From contig JAPPGP010000209.1 of assembly GCA_028821395.1 (NCBI GenBank), positions 20,049-84,048 of the forward strand: a DNA stretch of 64,000 nucleotides. Direction: 5' to 3'. This stretch comes from Defluviicoccus sp. GTDB lineage: Bacteria; Pseudomonadota; Alphaproteobacteria; MPNO01. Under the pieces are notes generated by a model, which was not told the DNA's origin, searched no databases, and saw nothing but the letters and a program-made list of their open reading frames with translations. Of this stretch, positions 1 through 8,195 are shown piece by piece (position 1 is the first letter of the stretch; the number at the start of each line of letters is the position of its first letter). The translations under genes and the position numbers were made by a program.

Positions 1-93
1 GACGAGGATATCCGCGCCCGCGAGCTCGGTGCGGTCGGAATCCATCGTGACCACCGTCAAGGCGTCGCGGATCCGCCACTTTTCTACCGCCAA
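1..93 (-). CDS. Amidohydrolase, N-terminal fragment (runs off the window)
   Basis: A minus-strand frame stays open from a TTG at 93 to the window edge, giving 31 residues. They end in a stretch reading RIRDALTVVTMD, then a Thr-Glu-Leu-Ala-Gly-Ala-Asp-Ile-Leu-Val run. This resembles the N-terminal beta-sandwich strand that precedes the metal-binding barrel in cytosine/guanine deaminase-type amidohydrolases. GGGAG lies about 7 bases before the TTG and no ATG or GTG fits better. The gene would follow lysR on the same strand with a 78-base gap. The metal-binding HxH motif lies outside the window, so the substrate cannot be read. Confidence 0.5.
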   Translation of the reverse strand, partial: MAVEKWRIRDALTVVTMDSDRTELAGADILV

Positions 94-171
94 CCCGTCG
101 CTCCCGTCCGAACGGCTTCGTGGCCGGGAGTATCGTCCAAAACGGCGCAGATTCCAGGGTGCCGGGCGTCG

Positions 172-1083
172 CTAAACGCAGTCTTCCAGGATAGCCAAGC
201 AGCTGCGCGCGACCGGCCTGTTGCGCCCCCGTTCGGTCAGGTAGCCGCAATACCGGCTGTGGAACTCGACGAAGTCGTCGGTCACCAGGGTCAGCGCTCC
301 GCGCTCGAGATACGGATCGACGAAGTGCCGCCAGCCGAGCGCGATACCGCGGTCCGAGGCTGCGGTCTCCAGCACGTAGGCGTAGCTGTCGAAACCCATG
401 TAGCGGGGTCCGGTGTCGGGCCGGCCCACGATCCGAAACCAGTCATCCCAGGACACCGAGCCCGCAGTGCTGCGAATCTGCTGGAGAAAGGTCAAGTCTC
501 CCCAAGAGCTGACCGGCCGCTCCAGGGTTGCCGCGTGGGTCGCGGCGTAGCCGGGCGAGCAGACCGGCGCCACCGCTTCCCCGAGAAGCACGACGTAATC
601 CTGGTCTCCGGTACGGGGGTCCCAGGCCAGCACCAGATCGGCGATCGGATCGAGCGGGAGTTGGCGTGCGTCGTACTGGAAGGTGAGCACCCGTACCGTG
701 ACATTTTCGCCGAGCGCGCTCTGAAGCGCCTCGTATCGCGGCAGCAGGAAGAACTGCGATGCATCGTGGGAGCAGGCGATCACCACCTGTTCCGCTTGCG
801 GACCGCTGGAGGCATCGATGATCGCCGTGCGGATGATGCCGAGCCCGGTGACCACGGCTTCGCAAAATCGCCGCCCCGCATCGGTCAAGACCACCCCCTT
901 GCGGGAGCGTTCGAAGAGCTGCGTACCCAGCTGCTCTTCGAGACTTGCGATATGGCGGCTGATCGCGGGCTGGGTCGCCCCGAGCTCCAAGGCCGCTCGT
1001 GAAAAACTCCCGTGACGCGCGGCGCATTCGAAAGCGGCCAACGCGCTCATCGACGGAACCCGCTGAGACGATTGTCGAGCCAT
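172..1083 (-). CDS. LysR-family transcriptional regulator
   Basis: A 303-residue protein, the usual length for LysR regulators. Residues about 12-65 form the winged helix-turn-helix, with the typical LELGATQPAISRHIASLEE recognition segment followed by LFER. The rest is a periplasmic-binding-protein-like effector domain. It is GcvA-like in its early residues (SMSALAAFECAARHGSF). It is read in the same direction as, and downstream of, the tartrate dehydratase-like gene, with an AT-rich gap between them. It precedes the amidohydrolase fragment at the window edge. Either neighbour could be its target. The effector cannot be deduced. Confidence 0.9.
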   Translation of the reverse strand: MARQSSQRVPSMSALAAFECAARHGSFSRAALELGATQPAISRHIASLEEQLGTQLFERSRKGVVLTDAGRRFCEAVVTGLGIIRTAIIDASSGPQAEQVVIACSHDASQFFLLPRYEALQSALGENVTVRVLTFQYDARQLPLDPIADLVLAWDPRTGDQDYVVLLGEAVAPVCSPGYAATHAATLERPVSSWGDLTFLQQIRSTAGSVSWDDWFRIVGRPDTGPRYMGFDSYAYVLETAASDRGIALGWRHFVDPYLERGALTLVTDDFVEFHSRYCGYLTERGRNRPVARSCLAILEDCV

Positions 1084-1203
1084 GGGGCATCAAATACATG
1101 CATAACCAGATCGTTACAACCGAGACGATAAACTTTGAAGAAGTGGTTAGAATATTACTTTATCCTACAAATATATGCCTTTTGGTTATATTCATGAATG
1201 CGT
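1084..1203 (-). promoter_or_regulatory. AT-rich upstream region of lysR
   Basis: The 266 bases between lysR and the next gene hold one markedly AT-rich stretch (about 1097-1203) in an otherwise GC-rich window. Read toward lysR, a TTGTAA and a TATTTG lie 17 bases apart just before the ATG. They are a possible but weak promoter match. LysR regulators usually bind near their own start, so an operator here is plausible. The remaining 1204-1349 shows no gene or clear structure. Confidence 0.3.
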
Positions 1204-1349
1204 GACCCGTCACTCTTCCGGGCAATGTCCGTGCCTGGCGGACGGGCCCCGGCCGGCGTGGCGTTTACCGGGCATGCCGAGGCGCGGGTCCGCAGAGGAT
1301 CGGACGCCGCCGCAGCCGGGCCTGGGACTTCAATGCAATCCGCCCGCCC

Positions 1350-2495
1350 TCATCCCGTGAGGTCGGCGAACAGCGCGGCAAAGCGCGGGTCGCGTTCGAA
1401 ACCGACGCCGGGGGCATCGCCGGGCCGGGCATAGCCGTCCGAGACTTCGAGGCCGGGCGGAAACGTGCCGAGCGGTGCCGCCTCGTGGCCGCCCAGACCG
1501 AGCCCCGCGGCGACGTGGAAAGCGAGCAGATGCCCGGCATGCGGCAGGCATTGTCGGCGTGGCCAGCCATGCGCCTCGACGATATCGAGGATGCGCAGAT
1601 ATTCGACGATGCCATAGCTCAGCGAGATGTCCATCTGCAGCAGGTCGCGGTCGGGACGGAGTCCGCCATAGCGCAGGAGATTGAGCGTGTCCGCCGCCGA
1701 GAACAGGTTCTCGCCGGTGGCGAGCGGTAGCGGTGCGGCTTCGGCGAGCGCGCTCAGGGCTTCGAAGTCCAGCGGATCGACCGGTTCCTCGATCCACGCC
1801 AGATCGCGGCCGGCCACCTCGGAGATGAAGGTCGACGCCTCGGATCGACTCAACGCGCCGTTGCAATCGACCGCGAGGGTGCCGCCCGCGCCCAAATTGT
1901 CGAGAGCGGCGTCGATCCGGCGGAGATCTTCCCGAACGGGCGCGCCGCCGGCCTTGATCTTGACCGTGCGGAACCCGAGATCGACGCACGCGCGCACCTC
2001 GCCCGCGAGCCGCGCGAGGTCGTTCCCCTCATGGTAGTGGCCGGCGCTCGCATAGACCGGCACGCGGTCTTCCCCGACGCCGTCCCCGAAACGTTCGGCA
2101 AGCAGCCGCCAGAGCGGCTTGTCCTCGAGCTTGGCCGCGAGATCCCAGCAGGCCGCGTCGATCAGCCCGACCGCGCCGGATCGTTCGCCGTGCCCGCCGG
2201 GTTTCTCGTCCCGCATGGCGATTTCCCAGATCCGGAACGGATCGGGACCCCGCTCGCCGGCATAGTCTTCCGGGTCGGCCGCCAGCACCCGCGGAACAAA
2301 GCGTTCGCGCAGCAGACCTCCGTGGCCGTAACGCCCGACCGAGTCGAAGGCCAGCCCGATCGCGGGCTTGCCGCCGCGGGACTCGTCGGAGATCATCGCC
2401 AGCGCGCTCGCGGTCATCCCGCGGAAGCCGATGCTGGCGTTGCGCACGCCCGATGACAGCGCGACGGTCTTTTCCCGTATGGCGACGATGCGCAT
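1350..2495 (-). CDS. D(-)-tartrate dehydratase-like enolase-superfamily enzyme
   Basis: A 381-residue mandelate racemase/enolase-superfamily protein. The catalytic KxK motif is K179-I-K181. The metal ligands read as D210 (LAVDCNG), E236 (WIEEP) and E262 (TGENLF), and the acid catalyst is H319 in LPHAGH. Each sits exactly three residues before the position I recall for Bradyrhizobium D-tartrate dehydratase (K184, D213, E239, E265, H322), and the N-terminal RYGHGGLLRERF and EKPGGHGERS segments also match that enzyme. The expected reaction is dehydration of D-tartrate to oxaloacetate. A related sugar-acid substrate remains possible. No dedicated transporter lies beside it; the downstream lysR may regulate it. 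Confidence 0.75.
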   Translation of the reverse strand: MRIVAIREKTVALSSGVRNASIGFRGMTASALAMISDESRGGKPAIGLAFDSVGRYGHGGLLRERFVPRVLAADPEDYAGERGPDPFRIWEIAMRDEKPGGHGERSGAVGLIDAACWDLAAKLEDKPLWRLLAERFGDGVGEDRVPVYASAGHYHEGNDLARLAGEVRACVDLGFRTVKIKAGGAPVREDLRRIDAALDNLGAGGTLAVDCNGALSRSEASTFISEVAGRDLAWIEEPVDPLDFEALSALAEAAPLPLATGENLFSAADTLNLLRYGGLRPDRDLLQMDISLSYGIVEYLRILDIVEAHGWPRRQCLPHAGHLLAFHVAAGLGLGGHEAAPLGTFPPGLEVSDGYARPGDAPGVGFERDPRFAALFADLTG

Positions 2496-2573
2496 GCCCG
2501 CATTGCCCCGGATCTGGCTGGCGTCGCCTCATCGTGCGGCGCAGCGCGGGGCCCGGCAACCCGTCGAGGGGAC

Positions 2574-2650
2574 TGGCGCGCCCGGGAAGATTCGAACTCC
2601 CAACCTCCTGATCCGTAGTCAGGTGCTCTATCCAGTTGAGCTACGGGCGC
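2574..2650 (-). tRNA. tRNA-Arg(ACG)
   Basis: Read on the minus strand, a full cloverleaf is visible. The acceptor stem GCGCCCG pairs with CGGGCGC, the D-arm contains AGCTCAACTGGATAGAG, the anticodon loop is CTACGGA (anticodon ACG), and the T-loop is TTCGAAT. G73 is followed by an encoded CCA (2576-2574). It reads CGN arginine codons once A34 is converted to inosine by TadA. It lies alone between the tartrate dehydratase-like gene and the flavin reductase gene, with no integrase or duplicated tRNA end nearby. Confidence 0.95.
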
Positions 2651-2702
2651 ATGAGGCCGCCGATATACCGTCTGTGGGGTGGCGTGGCAACGGCTATTCG
2701 GG

Positions 2703-3377
2703 CTACTCGGCCGCTTCCGCCTTGGGCTCGCCGGCCATGCCGCGGCGCAGATGCTCCGCGTCGGGTCCACCCGGCACCATCGCGAAGACGCTGTCGACGG
2801 CGGTGTAGTCGTGATAGCCGAGCCGCGCCAGCGGGCGCAGCCGGGCGATGTCGAGCTTGCCGTCGGCGGTCAGCGCATCGTCGGCGATGTGCACGCCGAT
2901 CACCCGCCCGACCACCACGTATGAGGTGTTCTCGACCGTGCGCCCAGGCAGCACCATGGTGGCGTGGTAGAGGCATTCGAGATGGACCGGCGAGGCCGCG
3001 ACCCTGGGCGGCTTCACCAGCCTCGAGGGCGCGGGCTCCAGCCCCGCGAGCGCCATCTCGTCGACATCCGCATCGACGAACTGGGCCGTCGTGTTGACCG
3101 CCTCGCGCAGCGCCCAGGTCGCCATGCTGCACACGAACTCGCCGGTCTGCATGGCGTTGCGCGCGCTGTCCTTGGGATCCCCGCCCGGTTTCGGGCTGGC
3201 CGAGAACATTACATAGGGCGGATCGTAACCCAGATTGTTGAACTGGCTGTAGGGCGCGAGATTGGGCACCCCGTGGGGGTCGAGAGTGGAGACCCAACCG
3301 ATCGGACGTGGCACGACGATCGACTTGTAGGGGTTGAAGGGCAGGCCGTGATCAGTCTTCCCAGGCTCGTAGAACAT
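2703..3377 (-). CDS. Flavin reductase-like (FMN-binding split-barrel) protein
   Basis: A 224-residue protein starting MFYEPGKTDHGLPFNPYKS, then the FMN-binding core VVPRPIGWVSTLDPHGVPNL and PYSQFNNLGYDPPYVMFS, typical of flavin reductase-like proteins of the HpaC/SnoaL-unrelated split-barrel class. I chose the ATG at 3377 because GGAGAG lies just before it and the family starts here; the frame stays open 39 codons further upstream without family similarity. These enzymes bind FMN and reduce it with NAD(P)H or serve as small flavoproteins of unknown partner. No monooxygenase lies beside it, so its physiological partner is unknown. Confidence 0.8.
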   Translation of the reverse strand: MFYEPGKTDHGLPFNPYKSIVVPRPIGWVSTLDPHGVPNLAPYSQFNNLGYDPPYVMFSASPKPGGDPKDSARNAMQTGEFVCSMATWALREAVNTTAQFVDADVDEMALAGLEPAPSRLVKPPRVAASPVHLECLYHATMVLPGRTVENTSYVVVGRVIGVHIADDALTADGKLDIARLRPLARLGYHDYTAVDSVFAMVPGGPDAEHLRRGMAGEPKAEAAE

Positions 3378-3808
3378 GGCGGCATCTCTCCGCGTTCGCC
3401 GACCGCCATTCTTCCACATCGCGGCATCCGCGGACAGCAGAGGGGAGGCAGCGAACCGGGTGAACGATCTCCACCCGTCTGCTACTCTGGGCACCGGCGC
3501 GGGCCGGAAGCTTGCGCTCGATCTTTCCCCGGGGCGGTACAGTCCGGTCCCGGTCCCAGGGAACCTCCAGCCCGAGATCGGTGAAGCGCAGGCGGCCCGC
3601 GCCGGCTCGGCTGGACGGCGACGCGCGGCATCAATCCATGGTCACGACTGCTATTTGGAGTTGTGTTTCGGGTAGTTCATACAGTGCGGAGAAAATAAAT
3701 CCAAGAGAGCAATTTAATTATTTTATGCACGCCCAGATGGCAGGCACGGCCTGACCGCAACGGGCGGGCGTTCCTCGGAAGGCTGTCAAGGGCTTCGGAC
3801 GGACGCTG
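3378..3808. other. Intergenic region, no gene seen
   Basis: These 431 bases separate the flavin reductase and panC, both on the minus strand. Both strands carry short open frames with no family resemblance. The stretch from about 3650 to 3730 is clearly AT-rich (it contains TTTAATTATTTTATG) and may hold control sequences. I see no convincing terminator hairpin or gene remnant. Confidence 0.5.
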
Positions 3809-4696
3809 TCAGCCCCGCGGCGACTCCCCCGACCCCCGGGGCGGCACCGCGACGTTGTCGATCAACCGGGCCTTGCCGAGCCAGGCGGCGGCGAGCGCCC
3901 GCGCCTCCTGCCGGATCGGCGGGTCCGCCGGCCGCAGCGTCTCGCGGTCGGCCACGGCGACATAGTCGACGCGCTGGAAGCCGGCGGCGAGGATGCTGCG
4001 CCGGGCCTCCCCGATCGCCTGGGCGAGATCGACGCCGGGGGCGACCGCACGTTCGGCCAGCGCGAGAAGCGCGCGGTGAAGCGCCGGCGCCGCTGCGCGC
4101 TCTTCCGCGCTCAGATAGACGTTGCGCGAAGACAGTGCGAGGCCATCCGCCTCCCGCACCGTGGGCACGCCGTGGACCGCGACGCCGAGATCGAGGTCCC
4201 GGGCAAGCCGGCGGACGACCTGGAGCTGCTGGAAGTCCTTCTCGCCGAACCAGGCGGCGTCGGGCCGCACCATGTTGAACAGCTTGGCGACCACCGTGGC
4301 GACGCCCTCGAAATGGCCCGGCCTGAAGGCGCCGCACAACCCTTCGCTCAGCTCGCCGACGGAGACCGCGGTCGAAAAGCCCGCGGGATAGACGGCCTCT
4401 CCGGGGGGGGCGAACAGGACGTCTCCGCCGGCCGACGCGATCAGCTCGGCATCCCTGGCCTGGTCGCGCGGATAGGCGGCGTAATCCTCGCCCGGCACGA
4501 ACTGCCTGGGATTGACGAACAGGCTGGCGACCACCCGGTCGGCTGCCTCCGCCGCTTCCCTGACCAGCGCCAGATGGCCGTCATGGACGGCGCCCATCGT
4601 CGGCACCAGCCCGACCGAAAGCCCGTCGGCGCGCCAGCCGGCGACCCGGCGCCGGACGTCTTCGGTCGCGTGCAGGATCTCGAGGCCCGGGGGCAC
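3809..4696 (-). CDS. panC: Pantothenate synthetase
   Basis: A 295-residue PanC. It condenses pantoate with beta-alanine through an adenylate to make pantothenate in the cytosol. The ATP-binding HIGH-like motif PTMGAVHDGH is at residues 32-41, the pantoate-binding segment FVNPRQF follows, and the C-terminal LSSRNVYLS replaces KMSKS. I placed the start at the GTG at 4696, where a GAGGA sequence lies five bases upstream and the protein begins just before the conserved EILHATEDVR. No in-frame ATG is available between the panB stop and this point. It follows panB by 32 bases, so the two form a pantothenate operon. panD is not in the window. Confidence 0.95.
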   Translation of the reverse strand: MPPGLEILHATEDVRRRVAGWRADGLSVGLVPTMGAVHDGHLALVREAAEAADRVVASLFVNPRQFVPGEDYAAYPRDQARDAELIASAGGDVLFAPPGEAVYPAGFSTAVSVGELSEGLCGAFRPGHFEGVATVVAKLFNMVRPDAAWFGEKDFQQLQVVRRLARDLDLGVAVHGVPTVREADGLALSSRNVYLSAEERAAAPALHRALLALAERAVAPGVDLAQAIGEARRSILAAGFQRVDYVAVADRETLRPADPPIRQEARALAAAWLGKARLIDNVAVPPRGSGESPRG

Positions 4697-4728
4697 GTCG
4701 TCCTCGTCGGTAAGGGCGCGCGGCGGGC

Positions 4729-5565
4729 TCAGGCGAGCTTGGCGCGCTTGGGCACGCCGAAGCAGTGTTCCGGTCCGGGGAAGCGGCGCGCCCGCACATC
4801 CTTGGCATAGGCCGCCACCGCCTCGCCGAGCGCCTCGCCGAGCTCGGCATAGCGACGGACGAAGCGCGGCGTGAACTCGGTGAACAGCCCGGCCATGTCC
4901 TCGGTGACCAGCACCTGCCCGTCGCAGCTCGGCGACGCGCCGATGCCGATGGTCGGCACCGGCACGCTCCCGGTGATCTCGCGCCCGACCGGTTCGATGA
5001 CGCCTTCGACCACCATCGAGAAGGCCCCGGCCGCGGCGATCGCCCTGGCGTCCTCGACGATGACGCGCCCATCCGCCTCGCCGCGCCCCTGCACCCGGAA
5101 CCCGCCATAGGCGTGGACCGATTGCGGCATCAGCCCGACATGGCCCATGACCGGAATCGAGCGCCTGACCAGGAACTCGACCGTCGGCGCCATCTCGACC
5201 CCGCCCTCCAGCTTGACCCCGGCACATCCGGTTTCGGCCATTACCCTGGCGGCGTTGCGATAGGCCTGGGCGGGCGATTCCTGGTAGCTGGCGAACGGCA
5301 TGTCGACGATGACGCAGCCATGCTCGGAACCTCGGACGACCGCGGCACCGTGCGCGATCATCATGTCCAGCGTCACGCCGAGGGTGTCCTGGAGCCCGTA
5401 GATCACCATGCCGAGGGAATCGCCCACCAGCAGCACGTCGACATGGGGGTCGAGGATCTTCGCCTGCGGCGCGGTATAGGCGGTCAACACGACGATCGGC
5501 TCGGCGCCCTTGCGGGCGCGGAGCTCGGGCACGGTCACCCGCTGATCCCTGCTCGCCACGCTCAT
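4729..5565 (-). CDS. panB: 3-methyl-2-oxobutanoate hydroxymethyltransferase
   Basis: A 278-residue PanB, which transfers a hydroxymethyl group from methylene-tetrahydrofolate to 2-oxoisovalerate to make ketopantoate. The conserved metal and substrate segments [10 protein letters not shown] (about 45-54), [10 protein letters not shown] (about 85-94) and GVKLEGG (about 117-122) are intact. I chose the ATG at 5565 (MSVASRDQR) over an upstream start at 5601 because GAGGACGGG precedes it and family members begin here. It heads the panB-panC unit and is divergent from rlmI, leaving a 147-base shared upstream region. Confidence 0.95.
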   Translation of the reverse strand: MSVASRDQRVTVPELRARKGAEPIVVLTAYTAPQAKILDPHVDVLLVGDSLGMVIYGLQDTLGVTLDMMIAHGAAVVRGSEHGCVIVDMPFASYQESPAQAYRNAARVMAETGCAGVKLEGGVEMAPTVEFLVRRSIPVMGHVGLMPQSVHAYGGFRVQGRGEADGRVIVEDARAIAAAGAFSMVVEGVIEPVGREITGSVPVPTIGIGASPSCDGQVLVTEDMAGLFTEFTPRFVRRYAELGEALGEAVAAYAKDVRARRFPGPEHCFGVPKRAKLA

Positions 5566-5712
5566 CCCGTCCTCTTGTGTCGCCCGCGCCGCCGCGTGCA
5601 ATAACCGGCGGGCTGCGACGGGCTAGTTGTAGACCTTTTTTGGGCCGCGCGAAACGTTGTCGACGGACCGCCCGTTCCGCGGCGCTCCGGCAAATGCTTT
5701 ATTGTCCCCGCC

Positions 5713-6924
5713 ATGGCAACGCTCGCGATCGACGATATCGGCGACCGGCCGGCGATCCGCTTGGTGCCCGGACGCCACAAGCGGATGCGGGCGGGCCATC
5801 CCTGGGCCTTTTCCAACGAGATCGCGATGTCCCGCGAGGCCAAGGCGCTGCCGCCGGGCGCGGTCGTCCGCCTTGAGGACAGCGCCGGCGGGCCGCTGGG
5901 GGCCGCCATGTTCAACCCGCGGCCGCTGATCAGCGCCCGGATTCTGTCGCGCGACCCGGACGCAGCGGTCGACCGGGACTTCCTCGCCGCCCGCCTCTCC
6001 CGGGCGCTGGCGCTCCGCGAACGGCTTTACGACACCCCCTATTACCGGCTCGCCTGGTCGGAGGCGGACGGGCTGCCCGGCCTGGTGCTGGATCGCTACG
6101 GCGACGCGGCGGCCGCACAGATCAACACCGCCGGCATGGACCGCCTCGCCGGGGCGCTGACCGAGGCGATATTCGAAGCGATCGGGCTGCGCTCCATCGT
6201 CTGGCGCAACGACACCGCGGCGCGCGGCCTCGAAGGCCTGCCGTCGGGCACGGCGCAGGCGGGTGCCCCGGTCGACGCACCGGTCGAGATCGCGGAGAAC
6301 GGGGTGCGGTTCCTGGTCGATCTGGGCCAGGGCCAGAAGACCGGCTGGTTCTACGACCACCGCGAGAACCGCGCCCGGGTGGCGGCGTTGGCGTGCGACG
6401 CGGACGTGCTCGATGCGTACAGCTATCTCGGCGGCTTCGGGCTCCAGGCCGCCGCGGCGGGCGCGCGTTCGGTGCTCTGTCTCGACCGGTCGGAGCCGGC
6501 GCTCGCGCTCGGCGCCGAGGCGGCGCGGCTGAACGGGCTTGCCGGCGCTTGCGCGTTTCAGCGCGGCGAGGTGTTCGCCACCCTGGAAGCGTTCGCCCGG
6601 GACGGGCGAAGCTTCGACGTCGTGGTCTGCGACCCGCCCGCCTTCGTCAAGTCGAAGAAGGACCTGGCCACCGGGCTCAAGGGCTACCGCAAGCTGATCC
6701 GCCTCGCCGCGGCGTGCCTGCGCCCGGGCGGGTTCCTGTTCGCGGCGTCCTGTTCGCACCATGTCGACGCGAGCCAGTTCGCCGAGGCGGTGCGCGGCGC
6801 GCTGCGCGGGATCGGGCGCAGCGGGCGGGTGCTGCATCGCGGCGGCGCCGGGCCGGATCACCCGGTCCACCCCTTCCTGCCCGAGAGCGCCTATCTGAAA
6901 TCGGCTCTCCTGCAACTCGACTGA
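5713..6924 (+). CDS. rlmI: 23S rRNA (cytosine) methyltransferase RlmI-like
   Basis: A 403-residue class I SAM-dependent methyltransferase of the RlmI/YccW type. Residues about 15-85 form the RNA-binding PUA domain (GRHKRMRAGHPWAFSNEI). The central segment GQKTGWFYDHRENR (207-220) and the SAM site DAYSYLGGFG (234-243) match RlmI, and the catalytic-side motif is VVCDPPAFVKSKK (about 304-316). E. coli RlmI methylates C1962 of 23S rRNA; the same position is inferred here. It is followed 13 bases later by the glutathione transferase pair and could share their transcript. Confidence 0.88.
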   Translation: MATLAIDDIGDRPAIRLVPGRHKRMRAGHPWAFSNEIAMSREAKALPPGAVVRLEDSAGGPLGAAMFNPRPLISARILSRDPDAAVDRDFLAARLSRALALRERLYDTPYYRLAWSEADGLPGLVLDRYGDAAAAQINTAGMDRLAGALTEAIFEAIGLRSIVWRNDTAARGLEGLPSGTAQAGAPVDAPVEIAENGVRFLVDLGQGQKTGWFYDHRENRARVAALACDADVLDAYSYLGGFGLQAAAAGARSVLCLDRSEPALALGAEAARLNGLAGACAFQRGEVFATLEAFARDGRSFDVVVCDPPAFVKSKKDLATGLKGYRKLIRLAAACLRPGGFLFAASCSHHVDASQFAEAVRGALRGIGRSGRVLHRGGAGPDHPVHPFLPESAYLKSALLQLD

Positions 6925-6937
6925 CACGGAGGAAACC

Positions 6938-7561
6938 ATGCTCAGGATTCTCGGCCGCGCCACCTCGTCCAACGTCCAGAAAGTGGTCTGGCTGTGCGAG
7001 GAGGTGGGCCTTGCCTACGAACGCGAGGATATCGGCGGGCCGTTCGGCGGCAACGACCAGCCGGACTACCTGGCGCTCAACCCCAATGGCAGGGTGCCGA
7101 CGCTGATCGACGGCGATTTCGTGATCTGGGAATCGAACGCCTGCGTGCAGTACCTCGCCTCCGGCCACGCCGCGGGCAGCTGGTATCCGGACGACCTCCA
7201 GGCCCGCGCCCGCGCCGTGCAGTGGATGGACTGGTCGCTGGGAACGCTCGCGCCGACCCATGTGCCGGCCTTCCAGGGGCTGATCCGCACGCCGCCTGAG
7301 AAGCGCGATCCCGACGCCATCGCACGCAGCCGCGATGCCTGGTCGAAGCTGATGGCGATGCTGGACGCCCATCTCGCCGACCGGGCCTATATCGCGGGCG
7401 AGACGATCACCATGGGCGACATGCCGCCGGCGGTGATCGCCTTCCGCTGGTTCAACCTCGATTTCGAGCGCGAGGACTATCCCAACGCTCGGCGCTGGTT
7501 CGACGCCATCGCCGGGCGTCCCGCCTTCGCGCGGCACGTGGTCGATATCGGCCTCGCCTGA
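6938..7561 (+). CDS. Glutathione S-transferase family protein (first of a tandem pair)
   Basis: A 207-residue GST. The thioredoxin-like N-domain carries the catalytic-region segment GRATSSNVQKVVW, the cis-proline NGRVPTL and the glutathione-contacting WESNA. An all-helical C-domain follows. A GGAGG sits seven bases before the ATG. It overlaps the next gene by one base (TGATG) and is clearly paralogous to it over its whole length. The substrate is unknown; such enzymes conjugate or reduce electrophiles with glutathione. Confidence 0.9.
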   Translation: MLRILGRATSSNVQKVVWLCEEVGLAYEREDIGGPFGGNDQPDYLALNPNGRVPTLIDGDFVIWESNACVQYLASGHAAGSWYPDDLQARARAVQWMDWSLGTLAPTHVPAFQGLIRTPPEKRDPDAIARSRDAWSKLMAMLDAHLADRAYIAGETITMGDMPPAVIAFRWFNLDFEREDYPNARRWFDAIAGRPAFARHVVDIGLA

Positions 7562-8181
7562 TGCTCAGGATCCTCGGACGCGACACCTCGTCCAACGTGC
7601 AGAAGGTGCTGTGGGCGGCGGGCGAGCTCGGGCTCGATTTCGAACGCGAGGATATCGGCGGGAAGTTCGGCGGCAACGACACGCCGGACTATCTGGCGCT
7701 CAACCCGAACGGCTACGTGCCGACCCTGATCGACGGCGACTATACGCTGTGGGAATCGAACTCGATCGTCCGCTACCTCGCCGCCACTCACGGGATGGGG
7801 ACGCTGTGGCCCGCCGATGTGCGCATCAGGGGCAGCGCCGAACGCTGGATGGACTGGCAGATCGCGACGCTGAGCCCGGCCATGGTGACGGTGTTCCGCG
7901 GCCTGATACGGACCCCGCCCGAAGAGCGCGACATGGCGGCGATCGCGGCCGCGCGCGACCGTACCGCCCGGCTGTTCGCCATGCTCGATGCGGCGCTCGC
8001 GGGATCGGACTTCGTCGCGGGACGGCACTTCACGATGGGCGACATCCCCGTCGGCATCGCCGCCTATCGCTGGTACCACCTGGACATCGAGCGCGAGGAC
8101 TTCCGCAACCTGGAGCGCTGGTACCGCCGGCTCGCGGAACGCCCGGCCTACCGGGAGCACATCATGAAGCCGCTTGCCTGA
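7561..8181 (+). CDS. Glutathione S-transferase family protein (second of a tandem pair)
   Basis: A 206-residue paralogue of the preceding gene. It starts with the same MLRILGR and TSSNVQK segments, the same GGNDxPDYLALNPNG stretch, and the glutathione-contact WESNS. Its start codon shares a base with the previous stop (TGATG), so it is probably translationally coupled. The two proteins differ at many positions spread along the length, which points to an old duplication and possibly different substrates rather than a recent copy. Confidence 0.9.
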   Translation: MLRILGRDTSSNVQKVLWAAGELGLDFEREDIGGKFGGNDTPDYLALNPNGYVPTLIDGDYTLWESNSIVRYLAATHGMGTLWPADVRIRGSAERWMDWQIATLSPAMVTVFRGLIRTPPEERDMAAIAAARDRTARLFAMLDAALAGSDFVAGRHFTMGDIPVGIAAYRWYHLDIEREDFRNLERWYRRLAERPAYREHIMKPLA

Positions 8182-8195
8182 GCCCGGCTCCGCCC

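Noticed and set aside
2574..2650. tRNA-Arg and tRNA-Ser genes as integration sites for a mobile element
   Set aside because: Neither tRNA has a duplicated 3' end nearby and no integrase, phage or plasmid gene is in the window.
3640..3745. AT-rich patch between flavin reductase and panC as a possible foreign remnant or small gene
   Set aside because: No open frame with a ribosome binding site or family resemblance was found, and there are no flanking repeats or tRNA ends to suggest an inserted element.
4394..4403. Short run of G inside panC as a possible frameshift site
   Set aside because: The run is short, the PanC frame is intact on both sides and the protein aligns at normal length.
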